This document shows, one piece after another, positions 10,782 through 19,550 of a stretch of 64,000 nucleotides of DNA (positions within the stretch are counted from its first letter, which is position 1; every line of letters begins with the position of its first letter). This DNA comes from Pelomonas sp047654805 (lineage in GTDB: Bacteria; Pseudomonadota; Gammaproteobacteria; Burkholderiales; Burkholderiaceae_C), in NCBI RefSeq assembly GCF_047654805.1, contig NZ_JASGIV010000001.1, positions 1,674,001 through 1,738,000 on the forward strand, given 5' to 3'. Under the pieces are notes generated by a model. That model made no database searches and was not told where the DNA came from. It saw only the letters and a list, made by a program, of their open reading frames with translations. A program made the translations under genes and the position numbers.

Positions 10782-11554
10782 TCGCCGAGCGTGAGGCGGC
10801 GCGCCAGGCGCTCGGCGATCAGCGGCGGCAGGGCCGTCGCGCGCAAGGACTCGCAGGCAGCGTCGACGTCGTAGGCCACGCGCTGGAAGGTGATGCGGGC
10901 ATCGTCCAGATCGGATTTGCCCGGGTCCAGCAGCGCGTAGCAGGCTGCCGGGTTGCCATCGCGAGGCTGGCCGCAGGAGCCCGGGATGGCCAGCCACTGG
11001 CGGTGGCCCGGCAGCGGCATGGGTACGCCGGCCACGGGGCGGAAATCGCCCGCCTTGCCGGTGCCGGAGAGGTGGAACAGCATGGGCTCGTGCATGTGGC
11101 CGCAGACCTGGATGCGCGCCGGATTGGCGTGCAGGCTCTTCACGGCCTCGGCGCGGCCCTGGATGTACTCCCAACCGTTGGGCTCGAAGGCGTTGGCGTG
11201 CACAAACAGGCAGTGTCCCGGTTCGCCATGGGCCTGCAGGGGCAGCCGCGTCAGGAAGCGTAGCTGGTCTTCGTTCAGCTGGGCGCGCGTCCAATCGACG
11301 ACGGCTCGGGCGTCCGGGTGCATGCCAGGCGTGCTGCCATGGGCCACCGCCTCGTCGTGGTTGCCTTGCACCGCCAGGGCGCCATCGGCCACCAGCGCCA
11401 TGACCTGATCCAGCACCCAGGCCGGGTCGGCGCCATATCCGACGAAGTCGCCCAGCAGCGCAAACCGGGTGGCGCCCTGGGCGCGGGCGTCGGCAAGGAC
11501 GGCCTCGAAGGCCTGGCGGTTGGCGTGAATGTCGGTGATGAGGGCCCAGCGCAT
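10778..11554 (-). CDS. Calcineurin-like metallophosphoesterase
   Basis: A 258-residue binuclear-metal phosphoesterase. The metal-ligand motifs are in order: DIHANRQAF (D-x-H), GDFVGYGAD (GD), GNHDEAV (GNHD), HANAF and GHMHEP (GHxH). Such small enzymes include YfcE-like phosphodiesterases and PPP-like protein phosphatases; the exact substrate cannot be told from sequence. The ATG at 11554 begins directly at the first strand, MRWALITDIHAN. Overlap with the downstream kinase gene suggests an opposing kinase/phosphatase pair, which is inference. Confidence 0.9.
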   Translation of the reverse strand: MRWALITDIHANRQAFEAVLADARAQGATRFALLGDFVGYGADPAWVLDQVMALVADGALAVQGNHDEAVAHGSTPGMHPDARAVVDWTRAQLNEDQLRFLTRLPLQAHGEPGHCLFVHANAFEPNGWEYIQGRAEAVKSLHANPARIQVCGHMHEPMLFHLSGTGKAGDFRPVAGVPMPLPGHRQWLAIPGSCGQPRDGNPAACYALLDPGKSDLDDARITFQRVAYDVDAACESLRATALPPLIAERLARRLTLGE

Positions 11555-11600
11555 AACCCGACAGCTTGCCACGAAGCGCTGACACCGGGCCGACAGCCGT

Positions 11601-14033
11601 TCAGGAGGGGGCGAGGTCGGGGCGGATGCGCGCCAGCGCATCCAGCAGTTGACGGGCGGCGGCAGGGTCGTGCGGGGCCAGGGCTTGTGCGATGCGGCGC
11701 AGCGGCTCGGCGGCGGGCCGGAAGTCGGGGCTCTGGCGCAGCACGGCCAGCAGCGGCGCGCCGACTCGGGCCAGCATGACGGCGGGATCGGTGCTGGGCT
11801 GGGTGCGCCGGCCGAGGTCCAGGTAGTCGCGGCGCGCCCGGGCGTACGCGTCCAGGCGCGGGGCCAGTCCGGGTGTGGCAAGCAAAGGGGCTGAATCGAC
11901 GTTGAGTTCGTCCAGCAGGGCCAGCAGGCGGTCGCGTGGTGCGGAGTCGGGGGCGTAGGTGATGCGCGGCGCGCGGTAGGCCACCCAGGGGCGATCGTCG
12001 GTGTTGGGTGGCGCGCCCGCAGCAAGGCGCTGCAGGGATGGTGGGTCGGCGATGAGGCTGCCGAGTACGGCGAGCTCGTCACCCAGGCCGAAGCGGGCTG
12101 CCAGCTCGGCGGGCGGCCCGGGCTGGAATGTTGTGCCACCAGCGCGACCGACGAGGCCGACGGTGGGAGTGTCCAGGCTGTTGCTCGCCAGCACGGCGGC
12201 GCCGTCAGGGAAGGCTTGCAGGAACGCGGCCGTGATGCTGCGCAGCGTGTCCAGGTCCAGCTGGTGTAGGGGCAGCCATTGGCAGAACAGGCCTCGCGGT
12301 GCCAGGCGCTCGCGCACGGCGCGGAAATGCTCGACGGTGTAGAGCGCGCCGGAGCCGCTGCGGGCGGGGTGGAAGTTGTCGGAGACGACGACGTCGTAGC
12401 GTGCCCCGGCCGTGCGTACGTAGCGGCGTGCGTCTGCCGCGAGCAGCCGTGGCGCCGGCCCGTCGCCCAGTTCCGCCAACGCCGGCCGGAACAGCGCCGA
12501 GGCCTGGATCACTTCAGGCAGCAGCTCGACCGCATCCACGTGCAGACCAGGCAGCCGCGCCGCCACGCTCGCGGTGACGCCCGAGCCCACACCGAGGAAG
12601 AGGGCCTGCCTGGCCTCGCCATGCAGCAGCAGCGGCAGCAGTGCCTGCCGGCCATCGACGAACAGGGTGGCGCTGCTGCCCTCTTGCTGGCGGTTGTTGA
12701 TGCGCAGCCGTGCGACGCCGGCCGCGTCCTCCACGACGCTGACTGCGGCCATCGTGCCCTCGCGATAGCTCAGCAGGCGGCCGCCCTCGGGCAGGTCGAC
12801 GAAGGCCAGCGGCGGCGCCAGGAGGGCCAGCGCCGCAGTGGCGCATGCGGGTAGCCACCAGGCTGCGCTGCGCCTGCACGGCGCCAGCAGCAGATAGCCC
12901 GCTGCGACGAGCAGCAACGCAAGCGCGGGGCCCAGGGCGCAGGCCAGCACGACGCCGAACAGTGGCGCGGCTGCCATGGCCCCCACCGTGTTGACGCCCA
13001 GCGCACGGCTAAAGGGAACGCCTGCGCTGGCCGCGTCGGCGCTGAGCTGGCAGAAGAGGGCGCCCATCAGCAGAGTCGGCAGTGCGAACACGGTGGTGGC
13101 CAGCAACGCCTCGGTGGCCAGCGCGGCCGCCAGCGTCTGCGGCTGCATCCAGTTCTTGACCGCCTCCGCGCTCCACAGCGCGGCCATGCCCAGCAGGATG
13201 CTCCAGGTCAGCGCCTGCAGAAGCCGGGGCGTGCTGCGCAGCAGCGGCCAACGCGCAAAGGCGGCGGCGCCGAAGGCGCTGCCGGCGAGATAGACGGCCA
13301 GCAGCAGCGCAAAGGTGTAGACCGTGTCCTCGGCGACCTGGCTGAGCACGCGCACGGCCAGCACCTCGTAGGCGATGCCCAGCAGGCCGGTCAACGCGAG
13401 CAGGGCCAGTGGCCGGTTGGATGTGCGCGGGCCTGTCGCAGGTGCGGGCCGGCTCTGCAGCACGAGGCCGGCAAGCGCCGCGCAGCCGAGGTTGAGGGCG
13501 ATGCACAGACTCGCGGTGCCCGTCAGCCCCCATTGCGGGATCAGCCAGAAGGCCGTGGACAGTACGCCGGCGACGGCGCCCAGCGTGTTGGCCGCGTACA
13601 GCGGCGCCAGCCGCGCTGCGCCCAGGCGGGCCATGGCCGGCAGCGTCGCGCCCATCGCGGCAGTGGCCGGCAGCAACAGCAGGAAGCTCGCGCCGAAGGC
13701 AATGCCCCAGTGGCGCAGCGGCGTCGCGTCGGGCCCGATGAGGGTCAGGGCCACGCCGCTGGCCGCGGGCATGCTGAGCAGCAGCAGGCCGCCCCAGGCC
13801 CCGATCAACGCCTCGCAGCCGGCGTACCAGCGTAGCGGCCGCGCACTGGCCTCGACGCGGCGCCCCAGCAGCAGCGCGCCCAGCGACAACCCGCCGAAGA
13901 AGGCGGCGACGACGGCCAGCACGGCGGCTGACTCATGGCCGAGGACAAGGCCGAACTGCTGCGTCCAGACGATCTGGTAGCCCAGGCCGGCAAAGCCGGA
14001 CGCGGCCATCAGCAGCAGTGCCAGCGCCCTCAA
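11601..14033 (-). CDS. Membrane-bound spermidine-synthase-like protein
   Basis: An 810-residue protein. The N-terminal half has roughly a dozen hydrophobic segments. A Rossmann methyltransferase-fold domain of the spermidine synthase superfamily follows, with LFLGVGSGVTA as the nucleotide loop, VDAVELLP and YDVVVSDNFHP. A soluble C-terminal tail of about 150 residues follows. Such fused proteins are widespread and mostly uncharacterised, and polyamine activity is unproven. The likely start is the TTG at 14033, which overlaps the stop of the oxygenase-like gene (TTGA). It is the last gene of a four-gene operon whose members all overlap. Confidence 0.8.
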   Translation of the reverse strand: MRALALLLMAASGFAGLGYQIVWTQQFGLVLGHESAAVLAVVAAFFGGLSLGALLLGRRVEASARPLRWYAGCEALIGAWGGLLLLSMPAASGVALTLIGPDATPLRHWGIAFGASFLLLLPATAAMGATLPAMARLGAARLAPLYAANTLGAVAGVLSTAFWLIPQWGLTGTASLCIALNLGCAALAGLVLQSRPAPATGPRTSNRPLALLALTGLLGIAYEVLAVRVLSQVAEDTVYTFALLLAVYLAGSAFGAAAFARWPLLRSTPRLLQALTWSILLGMAALWSAEAVKNWMQPQTLAAALATEALLATTVFALPTLLMGALFCQLSADAASAGVPFSRALGVNTVGAMAAAPLFGVVLACALGPALALLLVAAGYLLLAPCRRSAAWWLPACATAALALLAPPLAFVDLPEGGRLLSYREGTMAAVSVVEDAAGVARLRINNRQQEGSSATLFVDGRQALLPLLLHGEARQALFLGVGSGVTASVAARLPGLHVDAVELLPEVIQASALFRPALAELGDGPAPRLLAADARRYVRTAGARYDVVVSDNFHPARSGSGALYTVEHFRAVRERLAPRGLFCQWLPLHQLDLDTLRSITAAFLQAFPDGAAVLASNSLDTPTVGLVGRAGGTTFQPGPPAELAARFGLGDELAVLGSLIADPPSLQRLAAGAPPNTDDRPWVAYRAPRITYAPDSAPRDRLLALLDELNVDSAPLLATPGLAPRLDAYARARRDYLDLGRRTQPSTDPAVMLARVGAPLLAVLRQSPDFRPAAEPLRRIAQALAPHDPAAARQLLDALARIRPDLAPS

Positions 14034-14656
14034 GCCGAGAAGCTCAGCGTGTAGCCCCAGCTTTCCAGCCGCGTGGGGATCGCGTTGAAGGCCAGCGTGA
14101 TGCGGCGGGCACCAGCGTTGGGCGGCACGGCATGCATCAGATAGCTGGGAAAGAGGATGAGGTCGCCCGGTGTGGGCGAGGGGCTGACCCACTTCTCGGC
14201 GTTGTAGGGGCCGGTCACGACACCAGCATGGTCGTTCTTCAGCGCGAACTCATGACCGCCGGGCGACTTCATGAATACCGTGCGTGCCGAGTCGTCCGTC
14301 CCGGTCAGGTAGACGACGCCGGAGGCGAAGCTGTTGGCGTGGTTGTGCATCGCCTGGCGGCCGCCGGTATCCAGCACGTTGACCCACATCTCCTTGATGG
14401 CCCAGCCCAGATGCTCGCCAAACAGCAGGTGGCCGAACTCTGCAACCTTGGGGGTGATCAGGGTCGCGGCCTGCACCAACAACGGGCTGTCGGCCGGCTG
14501 CAGCATGCGGGTGTGGGAGAGTGCTTCGGAGCTGTTGTTGGCCTGCAGTGCGCGGGTGCTGAAGTGATCCACCAGTGCGTTGACGAGGGGCGGTGGCAGC
14601 ACGCCGCTCGAACGCTGCAACGGCACGGGGAACAGGCCGAAGACCTCGTCTTTCAT
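14030..14656 (-). CDS. Putative 2OG-Fe(II) oxygenase family protein (TIGR02466-like)
   Basis: A 208-residue cytoplasmic protein. The central segment HNHANSFASGVVYLTG, followed by PGDLILFPSYLMHAV and the Arg in GARRITLAFN, matches the double-stranded beta-helix core of the TIGR02466 group of predicted 2-oxoglutarate/Fe(II) oxygenases. The His of the second motif (LMHAV) and the Arg are clear. The usual H-x-D/E is less obvious here, because HNHANS has Asn or Ala where an acid is expected. The substrate is unknown. The ATG at 14656 overlaps the hupE-like stop. Confidence 0.75.
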   Translation of the reverse strand: MKDEVFGLFPVPLQRSSGVLPPPLVNALVDHFSTRALQANNSSEALSHTRMLQPADSPLLVQAATLITPKVAEFGHLLFGEHLGWAIKEMWVNVLDTGGRQAMHNHANSFASGVVYLTGTDDSARTVFMKSPGGHEFALKNDHAGVVTGPYNAEKWVSPSPTPGDLILFPSYLMHAVPPNAGARRITLAFNAIPTRLESWGYTLSFSA

Positions 14657-15606
14657 GCCAGCACCGCCGCAACGCGCAGCCAGGACCAGTAGGCGGCGAT
14701 GCTGCCGATCATGTAGAGCAGCACCGTGCGCAGACGCCGCGCGGCCGGCCAGCGGCTGCCGAGGCGCCACAGGCACCAGCATGCGCCGACCGTCATCAGC
14801 TGGCCGATCTCGACGCCCACGTTGAAGGTGAGCAGCGCAATGAGCAGATGGTGCTCCGGCAGGCCGATCTCCTGCAGCGCTCCAGCGAAGCCCAGACCGT
14901 GAACCAGGCCGAACAGGAACGCGACCATGGCAGGCCAGCGGCGCGCGAGGGTATCGCGCTTGTGCAGGGCCTCGCCCGCCACCAGCACGATGGACAGCGC
15001 GATGGTGGCCTCCACCGGCGCTGAGCGCAGTGTCAGCCATCCCAGGGCGCTGCTGGCCAGCGTGAGGCTGTGGGCGGCGGTGAAGGCGGTGATGGTCCAG
15101 ACCAGGCGGCGCTGGAAACCGACCAGGAAGAGCAACCCGATGACGAAGAGCAGGTGGTCGATGCCGCCGAGGATGTGCTCGACGCCCAGCAGCGTGTACG
15201 CGCTGGCCACCTCGCCCATGCCGCGCGGGTCGTCGGCGGCGCCATAGAGCTGCACGGAGGGTTGGGCCTTGGTCAGCGTATAGACGCGGGTCTGGCCGTC
15301 CAGCCAGAACACGCGCACGACGGCCGCGGAGTAGCGCTCTCCCACGCCCTTGACCGACAACGTGCCGGCGAGGCCGGCCTCGCCGCAGCGAAGTACCGTG
15401 GCCTCGGCTGCGCAGGCCTGCGGCCAGACGGGTGTCAGGTCCTGGGCGATGGGGCGCTTCTCGCCGGCGCCCCACTGCCAGAGGAACTCGCCACGCCGGG
15501 TCTCGCGCAGCTGCATCTCGGCCATGCTCATCTCGTGCCCGAAGGCGGGAAGCGCTGCGGGCAGGGTCGCGACCAGCGCCAGCAGCCAGCTCAGCAACTG
15601 CCTCAT
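14653..15606 (-). CDS. HupE/UreJ-like integral membrane protein
   Basis: A 317-residue protein with an N-terminal signal segment ending near PAFGHE and a periplasmic domain of about 110 residues. Some six or seven membrane helices follow, carrying the HupE/UreJ_2 signature: GVEHILGGIDHLLFV, FTAAHSLTL and FLFGLVHGLGFA. HupE proteins are linked to nickel or other metal transport, but this second subfamily occurs away from hydrogenase and urease genes and is uncharacterised. Start and stop overlap both neighbours by four bases, so it is a core member of the PPIase-HupE-oxygenase operon. Confidence 0.87.
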   Translation of the reverse strand: MRQLLSWLLALVATLPAALPAFGHEMSMAEMQLRETRRGEFLWQWGAGEKRPIAQDLTPVWPQACAAEATVLRCGEAGLAGTLSVKGVGERYSAAVVRVFWLDGQTRVYTLTKAQPSVQLYGAADDPRGMGEVASAYTLLGVEHILGGIDHLLFVIGLLFLVGFQRRLVWTITAFTAAHSLTLASSALGWLTLRSAPVEATIALSIVLVAGEALHKRDTLARRWPAMVAFLFGLVHGLGFAGALQEIGLPEHHLLIALLTFNVGVEIGQLMTVGACWCLWRLGSRWPAARRLRTVLLYMIGSIAAYWSWLRVAAVLA

Positions 15607-16454
15607 TTCGCGGGCGCCTCGACCTTGACCGTGTACTTCCTGGCCAGGGCCGCGACGGCGGCGCTGCGCTGCTCGGCCAGCGTCGCGTCCGTCCAGTCCT
15701 GCATCACCACGCCGCGCAGCGCCTCGAAGCTGGCGGGCTTGGGCGGGCTGGCGGCCTCCAGGCGCACGGCATGCCAGCCTTCGCGGGACTTCAGCGCCAG
15801 CCAGGTTCCGGGTGCGGCGGTTTCAAGTGCCTGGGCGAAGTCCGTCCCGTAGCTCTGCTGCAGGTTGCTGTGCGGCCGCCCCTTGAAGACGCGCAGGCCG
15901 GCCTTGGCATCGCCCGGCGTGCCGTGGTTGAGCTGGTCGACGAAGGCGCGCACGGCAGTCTCGCCAGCGTTGCCTTCCAGCACGGCCTCCTGGAAGTCGA
16001 AGCGGGCCGGCTCGTCGTAACGGGCGCGGCGCTTCTCGAACCAGTCGCGCAGCACCCCGTCGCTGACCGGGGGCAGCTTGGTGCCGCCGTCGACAACGCT
16101 GAGCGCCTTGAAGATGACGCGCTCGCGGATCGCGGTGTCACCCTTGTCGAGCTGCAAGGCCAGACCCTCGCGGTAGAGCACTTCGTTGTCCAGCCAGACC
16201 TTGCGCAGCGCCGCCATCTCCTCGGCATTGGGATCCTGGCCGCGCTTGGCCTTGAAGAGCTGCCGGGCCTCCGCGTCGACCTCGGCGCTGATGACGATCT
16301 CGCTGGTCTCGCCGCCGCCAGGGTTGACGAGGCGGTCGATGCCGAACAGCAGGGCGCCGAGCAGCAGGAAATGCAGCAGGGGTTCGCGTGCCCAGCCTGG
16401 CAGTTGCAGGCGCGGTCTGGAAGCGAGGGAGGCGGGGGGCAGCACGCTGGACAT
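15603..16454 (-). CDS. Membrane-anchored parvulin-like peptidyl-prolyl isomerase
   Basis: A 283-residue protein with one N-terminal membrane anchor (about residues 28-45, LLHFLLLGALLFGIDRLV). A helical chaperone-like region follows, then a C-terminal parvulin (rotamase_2) domain with the FAQALETAAPGTWLALKSREGWHAVRLE motif spread over about residues 205-235. It probably faces the periplasm. The ATG at 16454 is chosen because homology begins there. It is the first gene of the operon; a terminator hairpin at 16544-16569 separates it from the DUF3604 gene. It may help fold the secreted part of the HupE-like protein, which is inference. Confidence 0.83.
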   Translation of the reverse strand: MSSVLPPASLASRPRLQLPGWAREPLLHFLLLGALLFGIDRLVNPGGGETSEIVISAEVDAEARQLFKAKRGQDPNAEEMAALRKVWLDNEVLYREGLALQLDKGDTAIRERVIFKALSVVDGGTKLPPVSDGVLRDWFEKRRARYDEPARFDFQEAVLEGNAGETAVRAFVDQLNHGTPGDAKAGLRVFKGRPHSNLQQSYGTDFAQALETAAPGTWLALKSREGWHAVRLEAASPPKPASFEALRGVVMQDWTDATLAEQRSAAVAALARKYTVKVEAPAK

Positions 16455-16543
16455 AGCCCGCCATGCTAGGCAGGCAACAAGACAAAACGACGACAACGGC
16501 GGGGGCTGCGCGCCCATGCCGTTGTGCGGGTAGTGGCAAAAGG

Positions 16544-16569
16544 AGACGGCGGCGCGGGCGCCGCCGTCT
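16544..16569 (-). terminator. Intrinsic terminator after the DUF3604 gene
   Basis: A perfect 12-bp inverted repeat (AGACGGCGGCGC / GCGCCGCCGTCT) with a 2-base loop, starting 16 bases past the DUF3604 stop codon. On the minus strand it is followed by CCTTTTGCC. It probably ends DUF3604 transcription before the PPIase operon. Confidence 0.75.
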
Positions 16570-16584
16570 GTCCCGTGCCCAGGC

Positions 16585-18828
16585 TTACTTCACGCCGGCA
16601 ACGGCGTAGGAGTTGGTCACTTCGACATAGATCGGGTTGCTGTAGAACCAAAGGTCGGACCAGGCAGCGACGTCGTAGGACACGTACTTCTGTCCCGACA
16701 CCGAGGCGAGATGGGCCGGGCAGCCGTTGATGGCATCGCCGGTCAGCACCGTGCCGACGGTATTGCAGGGGATGCGCAGCATCGAGCTGTCATTGGCGTT
16801 GGTGTAGATGTCGGCCAGCGGGTTGCCGTTGGCGTCCGTCTCATAGGGCACGGCGGCCGGCAGGTTGCTGCCGCGCAGGCGCAGGTACTGCGAGGCCTGC
16901 ACGGCTGGGATGCGGAAGCTCATCTTCAGGAAGACGGTGTTGTCCACGCCCGACTGCACCTGGGTCCAAGGCGTGCTGCCATTGCCGCTGAAGCTCTTCA
17001 GTACGGCGGCCGAGGTGTTCTTCGCGCCGGCCGGCACAGCGGACAGGCCCGTGGTGGTGCCGTCGGCCTTCAGCCAGGCGGTGTTGCGCGGCCATTCGCC
17101 TGCGTAGTCGGCCGAGCCCGGCGTCTTGTAGCCGGTGACCAGGCCACGGATCACGTCGACATGGTCCAGCACCGGCTTGTTCAACGGCTGGTTGATGCCG
17201 ATCTGGGCCAGCGAGGGGTTGGGGAAGGTGTAGGGCGAGAAGTTGGCGCCGTCCGGGTCGCGCACGACGACGGCGACGACGATCTCGGCACCCGGGCGCG
17301 CGGCGAGCTTTTCTCCCATGGTGGCGCAGCCCGCCGAGTCGATGTCCGTGCCCTTGGTTGCAGCGGCGACGGCCAGGGCCTCGACGCTGGCGTTGGAGCG
17401 CGCACCGACACCGGCGTAGGACGTGCAGGCGATGAACGCGAGGCGATCGATCAACTGGCCCGAAGCGGACCATGCATTGCCGCTGCGCAGGCCGTCGACG
17501 ATGGTCTGCGGGCGCAGCTTGTCGCTGCCGTTGCGGACCATCACGTGGGTACGCTGGTACTCGCCGGGGTAGAAGTCCTGCGTGGAGCGGCGATCATCCG
17601 GGCCGAAACTGCCACGGTTGTGCCAGTCGGAGCTGGCGAAGAACCACCAGTTGCGGCCTTCGCCCAGCAGCGCGTCCCAGACGCCGCCAACCTGGGCGGC
17701 ATAGACGCCGGTGCCGCCGTAGGTCGTGCCGCCGACGGAGTCGACCAGGCCGACCGTGCCGCCGAAGTTGTTGCGCTTGACCTGATATTCGCCTCGATTG
17801 CTGGAAGCGCCATGGCCGGGCTGCGATTCGAAGCCGAACGCGATGCCGGGTGCGGTGTTGTTGAAGTTGCGCAGGTGCTCGATGTTGAAACCGTTGTTGC
17901 CATCCACATTGAAGGGGCCAGCGCGCTCCAGGTGGGCAGGCACGTAGTAGCTCTGCCGGCCGTGGAAGTTGGCCATCCACTTCAGGGCTTCCAGCGTCTT
18001 CAGGTGGCCCTTGTCGCCGGTTCCGGTGCCGCCGGGCTGCACCAGCTTCTTGCCGGTGCTGCTCCAGCCGAGGGTGCTGGACGTGGAGTCGGCGCTGGCG
18101 GGGTTGCTGCAGTCCCAGTTGTTGCCCGTGCTGGAGCCGGTCACGTTGCCGCGGCTGGTGTCGGTGTCGCCGCGGTCGAAGCAGTAGGACCACTGGGCCA
18201 GTGCGCTGGCATTGCCCAGCGCGGTATAGCCCGGCGTGGTGGGCAGCGTGGCGTTGTCCACGGCGGCCGGCACCTGGCCGGTGATGATGGACATGGAGCT
18301 GTGTTCATGGCCGGCGACGACGGACTCCAGGCCGAGGAAGAGCGGCAGGTTCTTGTAGGCGGCCAAGTACTCGATCACTGGGTACTGATACTCCTGCAGC
18401 GACTGCCAGCGCCACATGTTGCCGGTGCCACCCACGCCGCCGTTGTTGCCCTTGATGGCGGCGGCGCCGATGCTGTTCGCCCAGGTTGTCGTCGGACCCT
18501 GGCCGGCGACGTAAGGGTAGGCAGGCGTGGACAGCGAGGCGTCCTCGACCAGCGTGCAGTTGCGGTTGCCGTTGCCGCCGTGGCCGGCCTGGATGAACCA
18601 ATCCAGGCCCCAGGGCGACTCGGCCGTCTTGTCGGTGACCTTCTTGACCAGCTTCTGCATTGAGATGGCGCCGTCAGAGCAGGTGGTGTGGTTATGGAAG
18701 TCGCCGGACACGTATTTCCCGGCGGTCTTGCCGGCGGCCGTGGCGAGATTGGGGGCGATGACCGCGGCACTGCCCAGCGCGGCGACGGCGGCCAGGGCGA
18801 TCTGGCTCTTGCTGAAGAAATGAGTCAT
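16585..18828 (-). CDS. DUF3604 family secreted protein
   Basis: A 747-residue protein with a signal peptide (cleavage near TAAGK, residues 1-33). The DUF3604 family has PHP-like metal-binding features: here SGDFHNHTTCSDG near the N-terminus, GHEHSS and SSDWHNRG. Function is not established; a metal-dependent hydrolase is plausible from the His/Asp motifs. The ATG at 18828 has GGAG nine bases upstream. DUF3604 genes are, from memory, often next to PPIase and HupE/UreJ genes, as here, although a terminator separates the transcription units. Confidence 0.82.
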   Translation of the reverse strand: MTHFFSKSQIALAAVAALGSAAVIAPNLATAAGKTAGKYVSGDFHNHTTCSDGAISMQKLVKKVTDKTAESPWGLDWFIQAGHGGNGNRNCTLVEDASLSTPAYPYVAGQGPTTTWANSIGAAAIKGNNGGVGGTGNMWRWQSLQEYQYPVIEYLAAYKNLPLFLGLESVVAGHEHSSMSIITGQVPAAVDNATLPTTPGYTALGNASALAQWSYCFDRGDTDTSRGNVTGSSTGNNWDCSNPASADSTSSTLGWSSTGKKLVQPGGTGTGDKGHLKTLEALKWMANFHGRQSYYVPAHLERAGPFNVDGNNGFNIEHLRNFNNTAPGIAFGFESQPGHGASSNRGEYQVKRNNFGGTVGLVDSVGGTTYGGTGVYAAQVGGVWDALLGEGRNWWFFASSDWHNRGSFGPDDRRSTQDFYPGEYQRTHVMVRNGSDKLRPQTIVDGLRSGNAWSASGQLIDRLAFIACTSYAGVGARSNASVEALAVAAATKGTDIDSAGCATMGEKLAARPGAEIVVAVVVRDPDGANFSPYTFPNPSLAQIGINQPLNKPVLDHVDVIRGLVTGYKTPGSADYAGEWPRNTAWLKADGTTTGLSAVPAGAKNTSAAVLKSFSGNGSTPWTQVQSGVDNTVFLKMSFRIPAVQASQYLRLRGSNLPAAVPYETDANGNPLADIYTNANDSSMLRIPCNTVGTVLTGDAINGCPAHLASVSGQKYVSYDVAAWSDLWFYSNPIYVEVTNSYAVAGVK

Positions 18829-18919
18829 GGGATCTGCTCCGTGGAAGAAGGGGAGAGGGCCAAAAACGGGGCGCATGCTATGGACCGGGCGTGACCCCGC
18901 CGTGACGGGTTCGCGACGC

Positions 18920-19369
18920 TCAACGCAGGCTGGCGTAGTCGACGTTGAGCATGGCGTTGACGGGTTCTGCAGACTCGAAGATCAGGCGTAGCGGGAAGCT
19001 GCGGCCCACTTGCAGCGGCTGCTGCAGATCCAACAGCTCGATGTGCAGGCCGTCCTCGGTGAGGGTCAGTTCCTGGCCCGCGGGGATAGGCAGCGACAGC
19101 CCTTGCCGGCCTTCCGGTGCGCCTGGGCCGGCCAGCCGCGCCCCCGTGGCCACGGGGGTTTCCAGGCCGATCAGGCGGTCGCTGGCCTGCACCTCGTCGA
19201 AGCGCATGCACAGCCTTGCCGTGTCGGCGTCCACCCGCGTCGCCCGCGTCCAGGGGTGCCAGATGCGCATGCGGCTGCTGAAGAACTCGCAGGCGCTCGC
19301 GGGGCGGACGAGGCCTGCGGTGCCGAGGGCGATCAGCAGATGACGGCGGAGCAGGGCGGAGTGGGTCAT
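18920..19369 (-). CDS. PCuAC-like (DUF461) protein lacking canonical copper ligands
   Basis: A 149-residue exported protein with an N-terminal signal segment (LLRRHLLIALGTAGL) and a cupredoxin-like fold typical of PCuAC chaperones: HPWTRATR, RLIGLETPVA, LTEDGLHIELLDL and RLIFE. PCuAC proteins pass copper to cytochrome oxidase through His and Met ligands. Here the usual H-E-M after the SPVA segment is absent, and the H-x-M of the last motif reads HIE. It is therefore probably not a normal copper donor. No clear Shine-Dalgarno sequence precedes the ATG at 19369. Confidence 0.7.
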   Translation of the reverse strand: MTHSALLRRHLLIALGTAGLVRPASACEFFSSRMRIWHPWTRATRVDADTARLCMRFDEVQASDRLIGLETPVATGARLAGPGAPEGRQGLSLPIPAGQELTLTEDGLHIELLDLQQPLQVGRSFPLRLIFESAEPVNAMLNVDYASLR

Positions 19370-19550
19370 GGCGGGTGCGGCAGCTGAAGGGGCTCGCGAC
19401 CATCGCAGTCGCCGATGACACCCGCATGAAGCGCCGCAGGGCCTGCCTTGATGGCGTCACGAGGTTGTCGTCTTCGCCGACCACACTGCGCCCCCGACAA
19501 AGACGCAGCGGCAGCCGCCGCCCCAATCCCTCAAGCCCTGGAGTTCTTCG

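Noticed and set aside
10782..11585. Apparent N-terminal extension fusing the kinase to a further 268 residues
   Set aside because: This part is the out-of-frame shadow of the metallophosphatase gene; the kinase starts at the ATG at 10781.
16711..18663. A long plus-strand open frame opposite the DUF3604 gene
   Set aside because: Low-complexity Gly/Val/Ala composition and no motif; the minus strand carries a family protein with a signal peptide and ribosome site.
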